From contig JBBFLK010000004.1 in assembly GCA_037479115.1 (NCBI GenBank), positions 101,336-165,335 on the forward strand: a stretch of DNA of 64,000 bases. The letters run 5' to 3'. The DNA comes from Anaerohalosphaeraceae bacterium (GTDB lineage Bacteria; Planctomycetota; Phycisphaerae; Sedimentisphaerales; Anaerohalosphaeraceae). Numbering within the stretch: position 1 is the stretch's first letter; every line of letters begins with the position of its first letter. Position numbers and translations under genes: made by a program. The notes below the pieces were generated by a model that made no database searches, was not told the origin of the DNA, and worked only from the letters and a program-made list of their open reading frames with translations. Below are positions 36,982 to 49,297 of the stretch, piece by piece.

Positions 36982-39039
36982 TCAGCGGCCCAGCATAATC
37001 TGCAGGCACAGGTCGTTCAATTCATCCAGCTGCTTCTGGAGCTCATCCGGCTGCACCGTTCCGCCCTTGAGGGCTTTCTGGAGCCGGCCGGCCTTGTCCG
37101 CCAGAGCAGACCGACGGAACCGCCGCCCCAGCTCCACCAGGCGCCCGGCATGGTTCGCCAGCGTTTCATAGTCGCTGCGGGCATAGCATTCCCGAATCTG
37201 CTCCGTCAGAACCGGCAGCGCTTCATACAAATCCTCCGTTCCCTCCGCTTCCGAGGCAGCGGGCTCTTCCGAAACCGAGGAGGCCGCCTGGACGGACAGA
37301 AACGACCGAAGCGTTTCATACAGCTGGCCGCGGGAGACGGGCTCAACCAGCACGGCATTGCAGCCGGCAATCTTAAACTGTTCGGCGGTCTTGCGCGACG
37401 AATCGCCGGTAATCACCACGATCGGAAGATGCTCATCGGCGTTGCGGAGTCGGGCCGCCGCCTTGCGGGCGTCCTGAACCTTTTGCAGGGCAATCAGCGC
37501 CAGGTTGAACGGCTTTTGTTGGTGCCCTTCGAGGGCCTCGCGAAGACTCTGAACCACGCACACATCCAGACCGGCCCGGCGCAGCAGCAGCGAGGCGTGA
37601 ACGGGATTCGGCGGGTCGCTGTCCAGCAGAAGGACGCGGCCGATGCACCCGATATGGCGGTCATCCTCCTGCGGCACAGCAGCAGGAGCCGACGGGTCCG
37701 CCGCCGATGTGCTCTGAACCGGCTCTACAAAGCACGGCAGAATCAGAGAAAATGTGCTCCCTTTTCCCGGCTGGCTGGCCAGTTCCACATGACCGCCCAG
37801 CAGTCCCATCAGCCGGCGCGTGATGGCCAGTCCCAAACCGGTGCCCCCGTATTTGCGGCAAATCGAAGAATCCGCCTGGGTAAACGACTCGAAAATCAAT
37901 GATTGTTTGGCCGGTTCGATGCCGATTCCTGTATCCTGCACATCAAACCGAATCCGTTTTTGACCGGCCGCCGTTTCCGGATACACACGAACGGCAATAA
38001 ACCCTTTTTCCGTGAACTTGACGGCGTTGCCGAGCAGATTCAGCAGGCATTGGCGCAGCCGCATTGGGTCCGTGTACACAACCCCCGGAAGGTCCGGCGA
38101 ACAGTCCACACGAAACTCCAGTCCCTTGGAGCGGGCGGTATGCTCCATCAGCTCCGCCGCCTCACGCACTACCTCGGCGCACGAGCAGGGCACCATTTCG
38201 ATATGCAGTTTTCCGGCCTCAATTTTGGAAAAATCCAGAATCTCATTGATCAGCGTAAGCAGATTGGAGGCGGAACGCTGGATGGTCTGGACATATTGAC
38301 GCTGTTCCTCCGTCAGCGCCTCTTCCTGCAGAATGTCGGCAAATCCGAGAATGGCGTTCATCGGCGTCCGCAGCTCATGGCTCATATGCGCCAGAAATTC
38401 GCTTTTGGCTCGATTGGCCGCCGCGGCCTCCTCCGCCAGAATACGGGCCCGTTCGGCGGCGGCGCGAAGCTGCCGATTGGCCTGTTCAATTCGGCGGTTG
38501 GCCTGATGCAGCTCATCTTCTGCGGTTTTCTGTTCCGTAATATCCTGAGCAAAGACAATGACGCCAGCCACCTGCCCGTTTTCATCCCAATAGGGGATCC
38601 GGTCCGCCAAAACCCAGCGGACACGGTTGTCGGCCGTGACATATTTGCGCAGCTGCTTATAGAGGGGCTGACCGCTCAGAATCACCTGCATATCCTTTTC
38701 GAGGGCCTTCTGAGCACCGTCCGGGAACAGCTCATAATAGTTTTTTCCAATCAGCTCCTCGACGGACAAACCGACGGATTCGGCGGCACAGCGGTTGGCC
38801 CGCAGAATCGTCCCCTGACGGTCGCGGTACCAAATCATCGCCGGCACAGAATCAAAAATAGTATGGAAATCCCGCTCCAGATGCTCCAGTTTTGCCTGAA
38901 GCCGTTTTTGCTCTTCAAGCGCCTGCACCCACTTTTGGTGAGTCTCCCGCAAAAGTGTTTCCGGCGGCATCGCCCCATTCGAGGGCGACGACGCGGACTG
39001 AGAAGAACGCTTTTGTTCGGTTCGGTCTGTACGAAACAT
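36982..39039 (-). CDS. Hybrid sensor histidine kinase with degenerate receiver and HPt-like tail
   Basis: 685 residues, cytoplasmic. A coiled-coil leads to a PAS domain (~60-175, HTIFDSVPAMIWYRDRQGTIL), another coiled coil, and a HisKA domain with phosphoacceptor His221 (MSHELRTPMN). The HATPase region has DTGIGI and GGTGLGLAI. The following receiver (~485-600) lacks the acceptor Asp: the position is Ala517 (FNLALIALQKV), and the usual Lys is Glu. The C-terminus has an HPt-like helix pair with NHAGRLVELG. ATG 39039 is chosen because the earlier ORF start has no homologous content. The next gene on this strand is its response regulator. Confidence 0.85.
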   Translation of the reverse strand: MFRTDRTEQKRSSQSASSPSNGAMPPETLLRETHQKWVQALEEQKRLQAKLEHLERDFHTIFDSVPAMIWYRDRQGTILRANRCAAESVGLSVEELIGKNYYELFPDGAQKALEKDMQVILSGQPLYKQLRKYVTADNRVRWVLADRIPYWDENGQVAGVIVFAQDITEQKTAEDELHQANRRIEQANRQLRAAAERARILAEEAAAANRAKSEFLAHMSHELRTPMNAILGFADILQEEALTEEQRQYVQTIQRSASNLLTLINEILDFSKIEAGKLHIEMVPCSCAEVVREAAELMEHTARSKGLEFRVDCSPDLPGVVYTDPMRLRQCLLNLLGNAVKFTEKGFIAVRVYPETAAGQKRIRFDVQDTGIGIEPAKQSLIFESFTQADSSICRKYGGTGLGLAITRRLMGLLGGHVELASQPGKGSTFSLILPCFVEPVQSTSAADPSAPAAVPQEDDRHIGCIGRVLLLDSDPPNPVHASLLLRRAGLDVCVVQSLREALEGHQQKPFNLALIALQKVQDARKAAARLRNADEHLPIVVITGDSSRKTAEQFKIAGCNAVLVEPVSRGQLYETLRSFLSVQAASSVSEEPAASEAEGTEDLYEALPVLTEQIRECYARSDYETLANHAGRLVELGRRFRRSALADKAGRLQKALKGGTVQPDELQKQLDELNDLCLQIMLGR

Positions 39040-39265
39040 TTCAGACGGTCCCTTTCCGCAGGCCTTTTTCTCACGGCGGATTTGCCGGCTGTCCGAACAT
39101 TCCAAATCAGACACCTTGCCCGTCAAAATCCGAAAAGACTGAATCCGCCGACAGCCTTGCCGAAAGAAGACATCGTCCAAAAACGGAATAGACTTAACAA
39201 ACCGAAGAGAAAAAAACTCTCCCCTCCCGTCCGATAAAAAGACCGCTGACAATATGGACCGTCGC

Positions 39266-39913
39266 CTACGGGCTGTGTGAGGTCAGCCCCTCCTGAACGG
39301 CATATTTCGTCAGACCGGCAATCGTGCGGATATTCAGTTTCTGCATGATATGCTCGCGGTGAGAATCCACCGTTTTGGGGCTGAGATTGAGAATCTGAGC
39401 AATCTGTTTGGTCGTATGCCCTTCAGCAACCAGCTGGAGGATTTCCCGTTCGCGGGAGGTGAGAACGTCCCGCGTCTGCCAGTTGGGATTGGTAAGCATA
39501 TTCACATAGTCCGTGAAAACCACGGAGGCAATCTTGGCACACAGATAGGTTTTGCCCTGCATAATGGTATCCAGACCGGTCAGCAGCTCGGAAAAAGCGG
39601 ACTCTTTGAGCATATACCCGCTGGCCCCGGCCTTAATCATTTTGGCAACCATCGATGCGTCCGAATGGGTAGACAGGGCCAATATTTTTAGGTTGGGGTT
39701 GTCGGCCAGCATCTGCTGGGCGGCGTCAATCCCGTTGAGATTCGGCATCCCGATATCCATAATCACCACATCGGGCTGCAGATTCCTGACCAGTTCCACG
39801 GCCGTCCTTCCATCTCCCGCCTGCCCAACCACCTCAATATCCGAACGCCGCTGCAGAAGAACACACATTCCCTCCCTGACAATCTGATGATCATCCACCA
39901 ACACGATTCGCAT
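39266..39913 (-). CDS. NarL/LuxR-type response regulator
   Basis: 215 residues. REC domain MRIVLVDDHQIVREG, acceptor Asp in DVVIMDIGMPN, Thr/Ser and Lys present (LALSTHSD, MLKESAF). A LuxR-type helix-turn-helix follows: LTSREREILQLVAEGHTTKQIAQILNLSPKTVDSHREHIMQKLNI. AGGGAG precedes ATG 39913. Gene order puts it upstream of the sensor kinase, 226 bp apart, so the two are a likely pair. Confidence 0.9.
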   Translation of the reverse strand: MRIVLVDDHQIVREGMCVLLQRRSDIEVVGQAGDGRTAVELVRNLQPDVVIMDIGMPNLNGIDAAQQMLADNPNLKILALSTHSDASMVAKMIKAGASGYMLKESAFSELLTGLDTIMQGKTYLCAKIASVVFTDYVNMLTNPNWQTRDVLTSREREILQLVAEGHTTKQIAQILNLSPKTVDSHREHIMQKLNIRTIAGLTKYAVQEGLTSHSP

Positions 39914-40087
39914 TTGTTTCTCCCTGCCCAAAGAGCCCTTCGCCACTCCTGTCTTTCACCGATTCGAAAACGGCTCTTTGAAAGAATTGTCCTCTTTCTG
40001 ACCCTGAAAAACGATTTATATATTTGTTTGCAGAAGAGATTTGCTCTTCCGCAGCCCTGTTCAATGGTAACACCGCATCTGCTGTCA

Positions 40088-40162
40088 ATCGGGGCGACAG
40101 GACTTGAACCTGCGACCTCTTGACCCCCAGTCAAGCGCGCTAGCCAAACTGCGCCACGCCCC
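40088..40162 (-). tRNA. tRNA-Pro (anticodon GGG)
   Basis: The minus strand folds as a cloverleaf: 7-bp acceptor stem CGGGGCG (40162-40156) with CGCCCCG (40095-40089), anticodon stem CTTGA/TCAAG around loop CTGGGGG, and a T-arm with TTCAAGT. Anticodon GGG reads proline codons CCC/CCU. Discriminator base is A; CCA is not encoded. Confidence 0.95.
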
Positions 40163-40250
40163 GAAAATCTCCTGCAATTTAGTATCAGAAATCCTTATTT
40201 TATGCAACAAAGCACAAAAAAACAAGTTTTTTGTTCAAAATTCACAAACC

Positions 40251-40712
40251 TTATCGATTTTGCGGGTTTTGCGGAGGACTCGGCTCAAAAAGGAGGGCGG
40301 CGGAGTTGATGCAGTAACGAAGGCCGGTCGGCGGGGGACCATCCTCGAAGACATGCCCCAGATGCCCCCCGCAGCGGCTGCAGAGAACCTCAGTTCGAAC
40401 CATTCCATAACTGCGGTCGATGCGGCGGATGACGCGTCCGGCCTTCTCAACATCAGAAAACGCCGGCCAGCCGCAGTGAGACGGGTATTTCGTTTCAGAA
40501 GAAAACAAAACCTGCCCGCAGCCGGCGCATTTGTAAAGCCCTTTTTCAAAGTGGTCGTTGTAAACCCCCGTATAGGGCTGTTCCGTCCCTTTTTTTCTCA
40601 AAATATAGTATTGTTCCGGGGTTAAAATCCGCCTCCATTCGGCATCCGATTTGATGACTTTCTCGGACGAATTTTCAGAGGCTTCATTTGGGGCAGGGTC
40701 AACTTGGCTCAT
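40251..40712 (-). CDS. msrB: Peptide methionine-R-sulfoxide reductase
   Basis: 153 residues. The zinc site Cys pairs are KCAGC and LCSRC, and the catalytic Cys is in [11 protein letters not shown], with GWPAFSDV between. It repairs methionine-R-sulfoxide in proteins. ATG 40712 gives the enzyme alone; an in-frame ATG at 40817 would add a hydrophobic N-terminus ([16 protein letters not shown]) and make it exported or membrane-bound, which cannot be settled here. Confidence 0.88.
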   Translation of the reverse strand: MSQVDPAPNEASENSSEKVIKSDAEWRRILTPEQYYILRKKGTEQPYTGVYNDHFEKGLYKCAGCGQVLFSSETKYPSHCGWPAFSDVEKAGRVIRRIDRSYGMVRTEVLCSRCGGHLGHVFEDGPPPTGLRYCINSAALLFEPSPPQNPQNR

Positions 40713-40894
40713 TGGTTTGTTCTCTCCAACCCGGTTCAGCCAAAAAACTGTGGAACTCCACGGCAAGCCGAACGGCAGCAAAAACCCAAAGACCCCTGTG
40801 GCAGCCCAGAAAAACATCGCCTTATCCAACGTTCCCGCCGAACATCCCTCCCCCACAAGCTCACCCCGCCGTCCGCACGGCAGGCCGTACCAAA

Positions 40895-41569
40895 CTAAGG
40901 AGCCGCCGGAGTTCTTGAGGACGCAGGGGCAGACGGGCTTTGCTGTTGAGAAGGCTGAGGAACCTGTATGACTACACCCATCTTGCCGAGATGTGCGGCT
41001 ACATCCGGCTGATACGGGTCAATCTGGATGCTTCTTCGGAGATACTGCTCGGCCTGAACGTAATCCTTTCGATTCAAATAATAGATTCCGATTAGTTTAT
41101 GAAGCAGAGCCGAATTGGGAGAACGGGCCAGGCCTTTCTGGTAGCAGGTCAGGGCGTAATCATCCAGCCCTTCGGCCTGGAAAGAGCGCCCCAGCAATGT
41201 CAGCGATTCCGCGGAGCCGCCGGCCTGCTCAATAAACAGCTCCGCCGCAACCTTCATCCGATCAAACTGCCGCAAATCCCTGTAAACACGTACTTTCGCG
41301 GCCTGTGCAGGAAAATGGACCGGGTCAAACTGAAGGGCAAGTGTAAACTCCCAGGCAGCCCGGTCCAGCTGTCCTTCCCGCTGATAGATTTTGCCGAGCT
41401 GATAGTGGGCCTGCGGATCGTCAAATTTTCGGTCCAAACGGCGAAGAAGCTGAGCTTTATCCGATTCAATTACATCCGGATTTATGCGGTCCGTTCGAGG
41501 ACTTGCGTTTTGACAGCCGCAGAACATCCCCACGCTTATCAGGAACAATCCCGCAATCGTTTTATTCAT
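40895..41569 (-). CDS. TPR-repeat lipoprotein
   Basis: 224 residues. Lipoprotein signal ends FCGC (Cys 19). About four tetratricopeptide repeats follow ([49 protein letters not shown]), then a Gln/Pro/Ser tail. Likely a scaffold for protein contacts at a membrane; specific partners unknown. Confidence 0.8.
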   Translation of the reverse strand: MNKTIAGLFLISVGMFCGCQNASPRTDRINPDVIESDKAQLLRRLDRKFDDPQAHYQLGKIYQREGQLDRAAWEFTLALQFDPVHFPAQAAKVRVYRDLRQFDRMKVAAELFIEQAGGSAESLTLLGRSFQAEGLDDYALTCYQKGLARSPNSALLHKLIGIYYLNRKDYVQAEQYLRRSIQIDPYQPDVAAHLGKMGVVIQVPQPSQQQSPSAPASSRTPAAP

Positions 41570-41686
41570 ATTGCTGCCTCCCTTGCACCAGTTTCGGCAA
41601 TCCTTTTTCTTTATCTATCGGCTCGACCGATTATTCTGGACCAGCCGAACTGGTTTTGCAAGAAAAAATTCTGCTTCCTCAGTGCC

Positions 41687-44489
<2,803 letters not shown>

Positions 44490-44493
<4 letters not shown>

Positions 44494-45587
44494 AGATTCA
44501 CCGGCATTACAATATACAGGAAGCCGGGGCCGCATTTAAGCAGACCCGGCCTGTCCGGTTCTCCCAGATGCATCTCAAAGGTATCCGCTTTCAGAACCCG
44601 TATAGCATCAATCAGAAACTGCGGGTTGAATCCGATGTCAATGGACGGCCCGTCGTACTCCACCGGCATTTCAATCTGAGCATCGCCCGTCTCCGGGGCC
44701 CGGCTGGAAAAGAGCATCCGTCCTTTCTGAAGCGACAGCTTGATTCCCTTGCTGTCCTCGCTGGACAGAAGGGCGGCTCGTTTGACGGCACTCAGGGCCG
44801 AAAAGGTATTCAAAACGACTTTCTTTTCGTAATCTTTCGGGATAATGTCCTCGTACTTGGGGAAATTGCCTTCCACCAGGGTTGAACTGAGCGTAACGTT
44901 TCCGCAGGCGGCGGCGATGCGGTTCTCGGTAAACGTAATCGACACAACCGCCTGAGCATCCCCAGGAAGACGTTCCAGAAGCCCCATCGTCTTGGACGGA
45001 ACAATCACCTTGCCCTCCGGAGACTTTGCCGCCTTCGGAAGCGTCAAAGTGCAGCGGGCCAGACGCCGTCCGTCTGTAGCGACCAGATTCAGTTTTTTCC
45101 CGTTGATTTCCCACAAGACCCCGTTCAGGGCATACCTGGTGCTCTCTTTGGCAGCGGCAAAAAGGGTCTGCTGAATGGCCTCTTTCAGGGGCTCCAGCGG
45201 CACTTCCAATTCGCCTTTGCCGGAAAACTCCGGCACCGAAGGATACTGCCGGCTGTCGTGTCCGTAAATCGTGTATTTGCTGTCCGCCGTCGTAATATGA
45301 ACGGTCGATTCAGACTCATCCAAAACAAGAGTTTCATCCGCTGTTTCCCGCACGATGCCGCTGAGTTTTTCCAGCGGAACGACCGCATCGCCTTCTTCCT
45401 GAATTTCCGCCTGGGCTACCTGGCAGAGAATCCCTACCTCCAAATCCGTGGCGGAAAGTATCACGTTGTTTTTCTCGGTACGAAGCCGGACACATTGCAG
45501 AATCGGCTTGGGAGTACTGCGCGGAATGACTGTGCCCGCCAGGGTCAGTGCTTCCTGAAAAGCCAGACGATTCAGATTCAGTTTCAT
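44490..45587 (-). CDS. dnaN: DNA polymerase III sliding clamp (beta subunit)
   Basis: 365 residues, full length, three clamp domains. RSTPKPILQCVRLRTEKNNVILSATDLEVGI, DSRQYPSVPEF, LVATDGRRLARC and the C-terminal YIVMPVNL are characteristic. It encircles DNA and holds the polymerase. It is first in the dnaN-dciA-gyrB run and lies directly beside the candidate origin. Confidence 0.95.
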
Positions 45588-45992
45588 CGATTTCCCCTGA
45601 AAAAACCCTTCGTTTATCCGTTTGCCTATTCCGGATAATGTACCGCAAAGGAAGGGTTTTGCAACTGGATTTTAGAAGGAAGTTGCCGGTTTGGTAAGCA
45701 GAACAATGAAGGCTTTTCCCGTGTCTTTCTATGAGAGAATCTTCTTATCATTCTTTTGTCATATCACTTGTTAAAACTTTATCATTTTCCGCTCTATTAT
45801 GTTCTAACATATTATTTCAAAATATTTTAGGGAAAATTTATCTGTTAAAGCCGCTGTGGATAACCTGTGAGTGGCTGTGTTTAAGCTGTGTGCAGTTTTG
45901 TGGCGCCGTACTGAATGGCAAGATAGGGTATTTGTTTCTTTTATGCGTTTTACAGTTCTCACAGTCATTTTCACAGGTTTTCCACGGAAAAA
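45588..45992. other. Candidate replication origin (oriC)
   Basis: About 400 bp between dnaN and the end of the ABC-F gene. It has a very AT-rich stretch (about 45730-45848) followed by a perfect DnaA box TGTGGATAA (45855-45863; TTATCCACA on the minus strand). A second box-like site TTTTCCACG (45978-45986, 7/9) lies in the opposite orientation, and both share the flank TCACAGGTT, forming a long inverted pair (45851-45870 and 45971-45990). Several CTGTG/CACAG words lie between. No gene is seen. Confidence 0.7.
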
Positions 45993-47960
45993 TTATTTGG
46001 CTTTCTTTTTCGCGATACGCCATTCGTACGCCCGATAGAGAAGGGCAAGTTCTGATTTTTTCCTATCTATATTTTCCTGAAGCGACTGCACGGCCTCTTT
46101 GTTTCGGTATGTCTCCTCTTTGCCGTACTCCAGTGAAAGGGATTCAATTTCCTCCTCGAGGGACAGGATTTTTTCCTCAATCTCCTCCAGTTTCCATGCG
46201 TTGAACCGGCGAATCTCCGGTGGGGTGGATACAGAAGGCGTCTTTTTGGCGGTTTCAGACAGAGAGTTTTTCGGAGGTGAAGCTGTTTCCTGCTGAAGAG
46301 TCTGGACCCGTTGACTCCATTGTGTAAAAATACCCTCTTCTCCGGCGAGTTTGTAGTACCATGTGTGCTCAGCCGGCGAAATCCGTCCTTCCCTGCTGCG
46401 GCCCAAAATCAGCATGCTGTCGAACAGTCGGTTGATGAAGTATCGGTCATGGCTGACGGCCAGAACAGCCCCTTCATAGACCGTAAGGGCTTCCTCGAGC
46501 ACCTGCCGGCTTTCCATATCGAGATGGTTGGTCGGCTCATCGAGGATCAGCAGCTCCGGCTCCGACAGGACAAGCTTGGCCAGCATCAGACGGTTTTTCT
46601 GGCCGCCGCTGAGGGTGGCTATCGGCTGGAATACCTGCTCCCCTCGAAAGAGAAAGGCGCCCAGCTTTCCGCGGAGCTGTTCAGGGGTCAGGTCGGGGCG
46701 GACGGCGGCTGCCTCTTCCAGAACTGTTTTCTCTTCGCAGAGTGTCTGGGCATGCTGGTCTAAGTAGCCGATTCGAATATTTTCTCCCCTTTGAACATAC
46801 CCCTCATCCGGCTCCAGCTGCCCCAGAAGAATCTTCAGAAGCGTCGTCTTGCCGGACCCGTTCGGCCCGATGATGACCGTTCGGCAGCCAGGGGTTATTT
46901 CAATATTCAGGCTGCGGAACAGGACGGTTTCGCCGAAACGCTTGGACAGAGACTCGGCCCGGATGAGCTTTTCGCGGCGGTCCGATGGTGATTCAAAGAA
47001 AAAGGAGATTCGCTGGGCCTCCGGCAGCTCTTTCAGAAAATCCGGATTGTTGTGAAGCAGACGCCGCAGACGGGTTTTTCGGCCGCGAGCCGTCTTGCGC
47101 ATCCCCTCCTGGTCTTTGTTGCGGGCAATGAAATCGAGGGTCTTGGCGATAAACTCCTTTCGGCGGCGAAGGATGCGCTCTTCGGAGAGCCGCCTTACTT
47201 TTTTCTGCTCAAGAAAAGAGGTATAGTTTCCTCTGTAGCTGAACGCCTGTCCGGCCTCGATTTCAACAATGCTGTCCGCCAGCTGATCAAGGAAGTACCG
47301 GTCATGGCTGATGAGCAGCACAGTCCCCTTGTAGCTCTTGAGAAACATCTCCAGCCATTCAATCCCCTGCAGGTCCAGATGGTTGGTCGGCTCATCCAGA
47401 AGAAGGACATCCGAAGGGCTCACGAGGGTGCGGGCCAGCATCAGACGCGAAAGCTGCCCGCCGCTCAAAGCAGAAACAGGACGAGAATATGTTTCCTCAT
47501 TCAGTCCAAGACCGCTCAAAATACTTTTCACGAAGATTTCCGCATTCCACCCGCCCTGATGTTCCAGCTGATGTCGAATGGACTCATACTCAGTAAGTTT
47601 TTGTTTGAGTAGATGTCGATTTTGTGTATCTAATTCACACAAAACTTCCTCCAGTCGGTTCTGGAGAAAACGGGTTTCTCCCACCCCCTCGCAGGCCGTT
47701 TCAAAAACGGTTTTTCGGTCATCCCCTTCGAATCGGTTTTCTTGAGGAAGATAGGCCAGCCGAAGGCCTTTTTGAACAGACACAGTGCCTTTATCGGGAT
47801 ATTCTTGACCTATAATCAACCGAAATAGGGTTGTCTTTCCGCAACCGTTGGGCCCGGTCAACCCGACTCGCTGACCCCCATGAAAGGAGACAGTCAATCC
47901 CCGGAAAAGATTCAGAGTTCCGTACGATTTTTCGATATCAGAAAGCGATATAATAGACAT
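45993..47960 (-). CDS. ABC-F family ATPase (ribosome-associated type)
   Basis: 655 residues, two ABC domains in one chain and no membrane segments. Walker A GPNGCGKTT and GPNGSGKTT; signatures LSGGQLSRLMLA and LSGGQKNRLMLA; Walker B LLLDEPTNHLD and LILDEPTNHLD. The interdomain linker (RILRRRKEFIAKTLDFIARNKDQEG) is the tRNA-contact arm of ABC-F proteins, and the C-terminus is a coiled coil. It probably acts on translating ribosomes, as Uup/EttA-type factors do. Confidence 0.9.
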   Translation of the reverse strand: MSIISLSDIEKSYGTLNLFRGLTVSFHGGQRVGLTGPNGCGKTTLFRLIIGQEYPDKGTVSVQKGLRLAYLPQENRFEGDDRKTVFETACEGVGETRFLQNRLEEVLCELDTQNRHLLKQKLTEYESIRHQLEHQGGWNAEIFVKSILSGLGLNEETYSRPVSALSGGQLSRLMLARTLVSPSDVLLLDEPTNHLDLQGIEWLEMFLKSYKGTVLLISHDRYFLDQLADSIVEIEAGQAFSYRGNYTSFLEQKKVRRLSEERILRRRKEFIAKTLDFIARNKDQEGMRKTARGRKTRLRRLLHNNPDFLKELPEAQRISFFFESPSDRREKLIRAESLSKRFGETVLFRSLNIEITPGCRTVIIGPNGSGKTTLLKILLGQLEPDEGYVQRGENIRIGYLDQHAQTLCEEKTVLEEAAAVRPDLTPEQLRGKLGAFLFRGEQVFQPIATLSGGQKNRLMLAKLVLSEPELLILDEPTNHLDMESRQVLEEALTVYEGAVLAVSHDRYFINRLFDSMLILGRSREGRISPAEHTWYYKLAGEEGIFTQWSQRVQTLQQETASPPKNSLSETAKKTPSVSTPPEIRRFNAWKLEEIEEKILSLEEEIESLSLEYGKEETYRNKEAVQSLQENIDRKKSELALLYRAYEWRIAKKKAK

Positions 47961-48037
47961 ATAAGGCCTTAAAGTTTCAGTCAGAGCCCCTACTATAATA
48001 AAAAATCAGCGAAATAGGAAGAGAGCGGGTTTTTCCG

Positions 48038-48066
48038 TTGACAGGGGGGGCGGACGCAATTAGTAT
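48038..48066 (+). promoter_or_regulatory. Promoter of the small lipoprotein gene
   Basis: Perfect TTGACA (48038-48043), 17-bp spacer with a G run, then TAGTAT (48061-48066), 53 bp before the ATG at 48120. Confidence 0.65.
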
Positions 48067-48119
48067 TTTGGGGAAAGAAAAAGACATAAGATGAGGTTTT
48101 AGCTGCACTGGGGCCACAG

Positions 48120-48344
48120 ATGAAGCGAATCAAACTGCAATATAAGTCGGCGGTTTTCGGATGGGTTATGTTGTGTGTTGGACTCCTGGCGGGCTGTTCC
48201 GGGGGCCCCGGGATTACAGCCAAAGAGGTGCATCAGCGGCATTACCGAACGGTCCATTCGAACTGGCTGATGTTTCAGGATGATATCGATTCTTTCCTCC
48301 TTCTGGACAGACCCACTCGTTTGACCCCGCTTTATACTCGATAA
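48120..48344 (+). CDS. Small lipoprotein of unknown function
   Basis: 74 residues with a clear type II signal (VMLCVGLLAGC, lipid Cys 26) and a short mature part of about 49 residues. No domain recognised. It has its own promoter and precedes the c-di-AMP genes by 122 bp. Confidence 0.65.
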   Translation: MKRIKLQYKSAVFGWVMLCVGLLAGCSGGPGITAKEVHQRHYRTVHSNWLMFQDDIDSFLLLDRPTRLTPLYTR

Positions 48345-48466
48345 GGCATCCGGTGCCGGAAAGCAGGGGCGCTGCGGCCTTATAGAAACCGGCGGGTCGG
48401 CCCGAAAGGACCGGAAGGACGTGCCGAAAATCAGAAAGACAGCCCCTTTGTCGGGAACCACAACCC

Positions 48467-49276
48467 TTGCAGGTGATTGTTGAGCACATCTTAAGGATTT
48501 CCCCCTACGAGCGACTGATTATTCTGGCCGAGCTGATTATCATTGGGCTGGTGGTCTATGCCGTGCTCAATTTTCTGGAGGGAACCAGAGGAGAGCGTCT
48601 TTTTCGGGGCATGGTCCTGGTTCTGTTCACCGGTTCGCTGGTGCTGAATCTGGGGGTCAAGACCTTCGGAATGGACCGGATTGCGTATTTGTACAACGGC
48701 TTTCTGCTGGCGGTCTTGATTGTCGCGGTGATTGCCTTTCAGCCGGAAATCCGCCGCGCCCTGATTCGCATCGGCCAGACGTCTCTTTTCACAGCCGGTT
48801 CGCGCTATCAAATCAGCCGAGGCGTCGAAGAGATTGTCGAGGCCGTCTCCCAGATGGCCGCCACCCGAACGGGAGCCATTTTGGTGATTGAGCGGCATGT
48901 CGGACTGGGCGAATTCATTGAAACGGGCGTTCGGCTCGATGCGCGGATTACCTCCGAGCTGATTAAGACCATTTTCTATCCCGGGACCCCTCTCCACGAT
49001 ATGGCCCTGATTATTCGCGGGGACCGTCTGCTGGCCGCGCGGGTCCAGCTGCCTTTGTCGGAAGGAGACGGAGCAGCCGGCTCGCTGGGCTCCCGTCATC
49101 GGGCGGCCATCGGACTGTCCAGCACGTCCGATGCACTGGTGATTGTCGTCAGTGAAGAGACCGGGATTATCTCAATCGCTTCAGACGGACAACTGAAACG
49201 AAATGTCAGCAAATCGGAACTCCGGCAGTATCTCAAGGATGCCCTGGAGGAAGCGGGACAACCGCAGGAGCAGTAG
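48467..49276 (+). CDS. cdaA: CdaA-type diadenylate cyclase
   Basis: 269 residues. Three N-terminal membrane helices (about 18-37, 46-62, 76-91), then a DAC domain: AFQPEIRRALIRIGQ, GALLVIER-like GAILVIERHVGLGEF, FYPGTPLHDMALIIRG and LGSRHRAAIGLSSTSDALVIVVSEETG. The RHR motif (210-212) is intact but the usual DGA is DMA (178-180). It makes c-di-AMP from two ATP. TTG 48467 is used; GTG 48473 is possible, with no good ribosome site for either. The next gene is CdaR-like. Confidence 0.88.
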   Translation: MQVIVEHILRISPYERLIILAELIIIGLVVYAVLNFLEGTRGERLFRGMVLVLFTGSLVLNLGVKTFGMDRIAYLYNGFLLAVLIVAVIAFQPEIRRALIRIGQTSLFTAGSRYQISRGVEEIVEAVSQMAATRTGAILVIERHVGLGEFIETGVRLDARITSELIKTIFYPGTPLHDMALIIRGDRLLAARVQLPLSEGDGAAGSLGSRHRAAIGLSSTSDALVIVVSEETGIISIASDGQLKRNVSKSELRQYLKDALEEAGQPQEQ

Positions 49277-49297
49277 ACGGCGGAAAAGGAAGACGGC

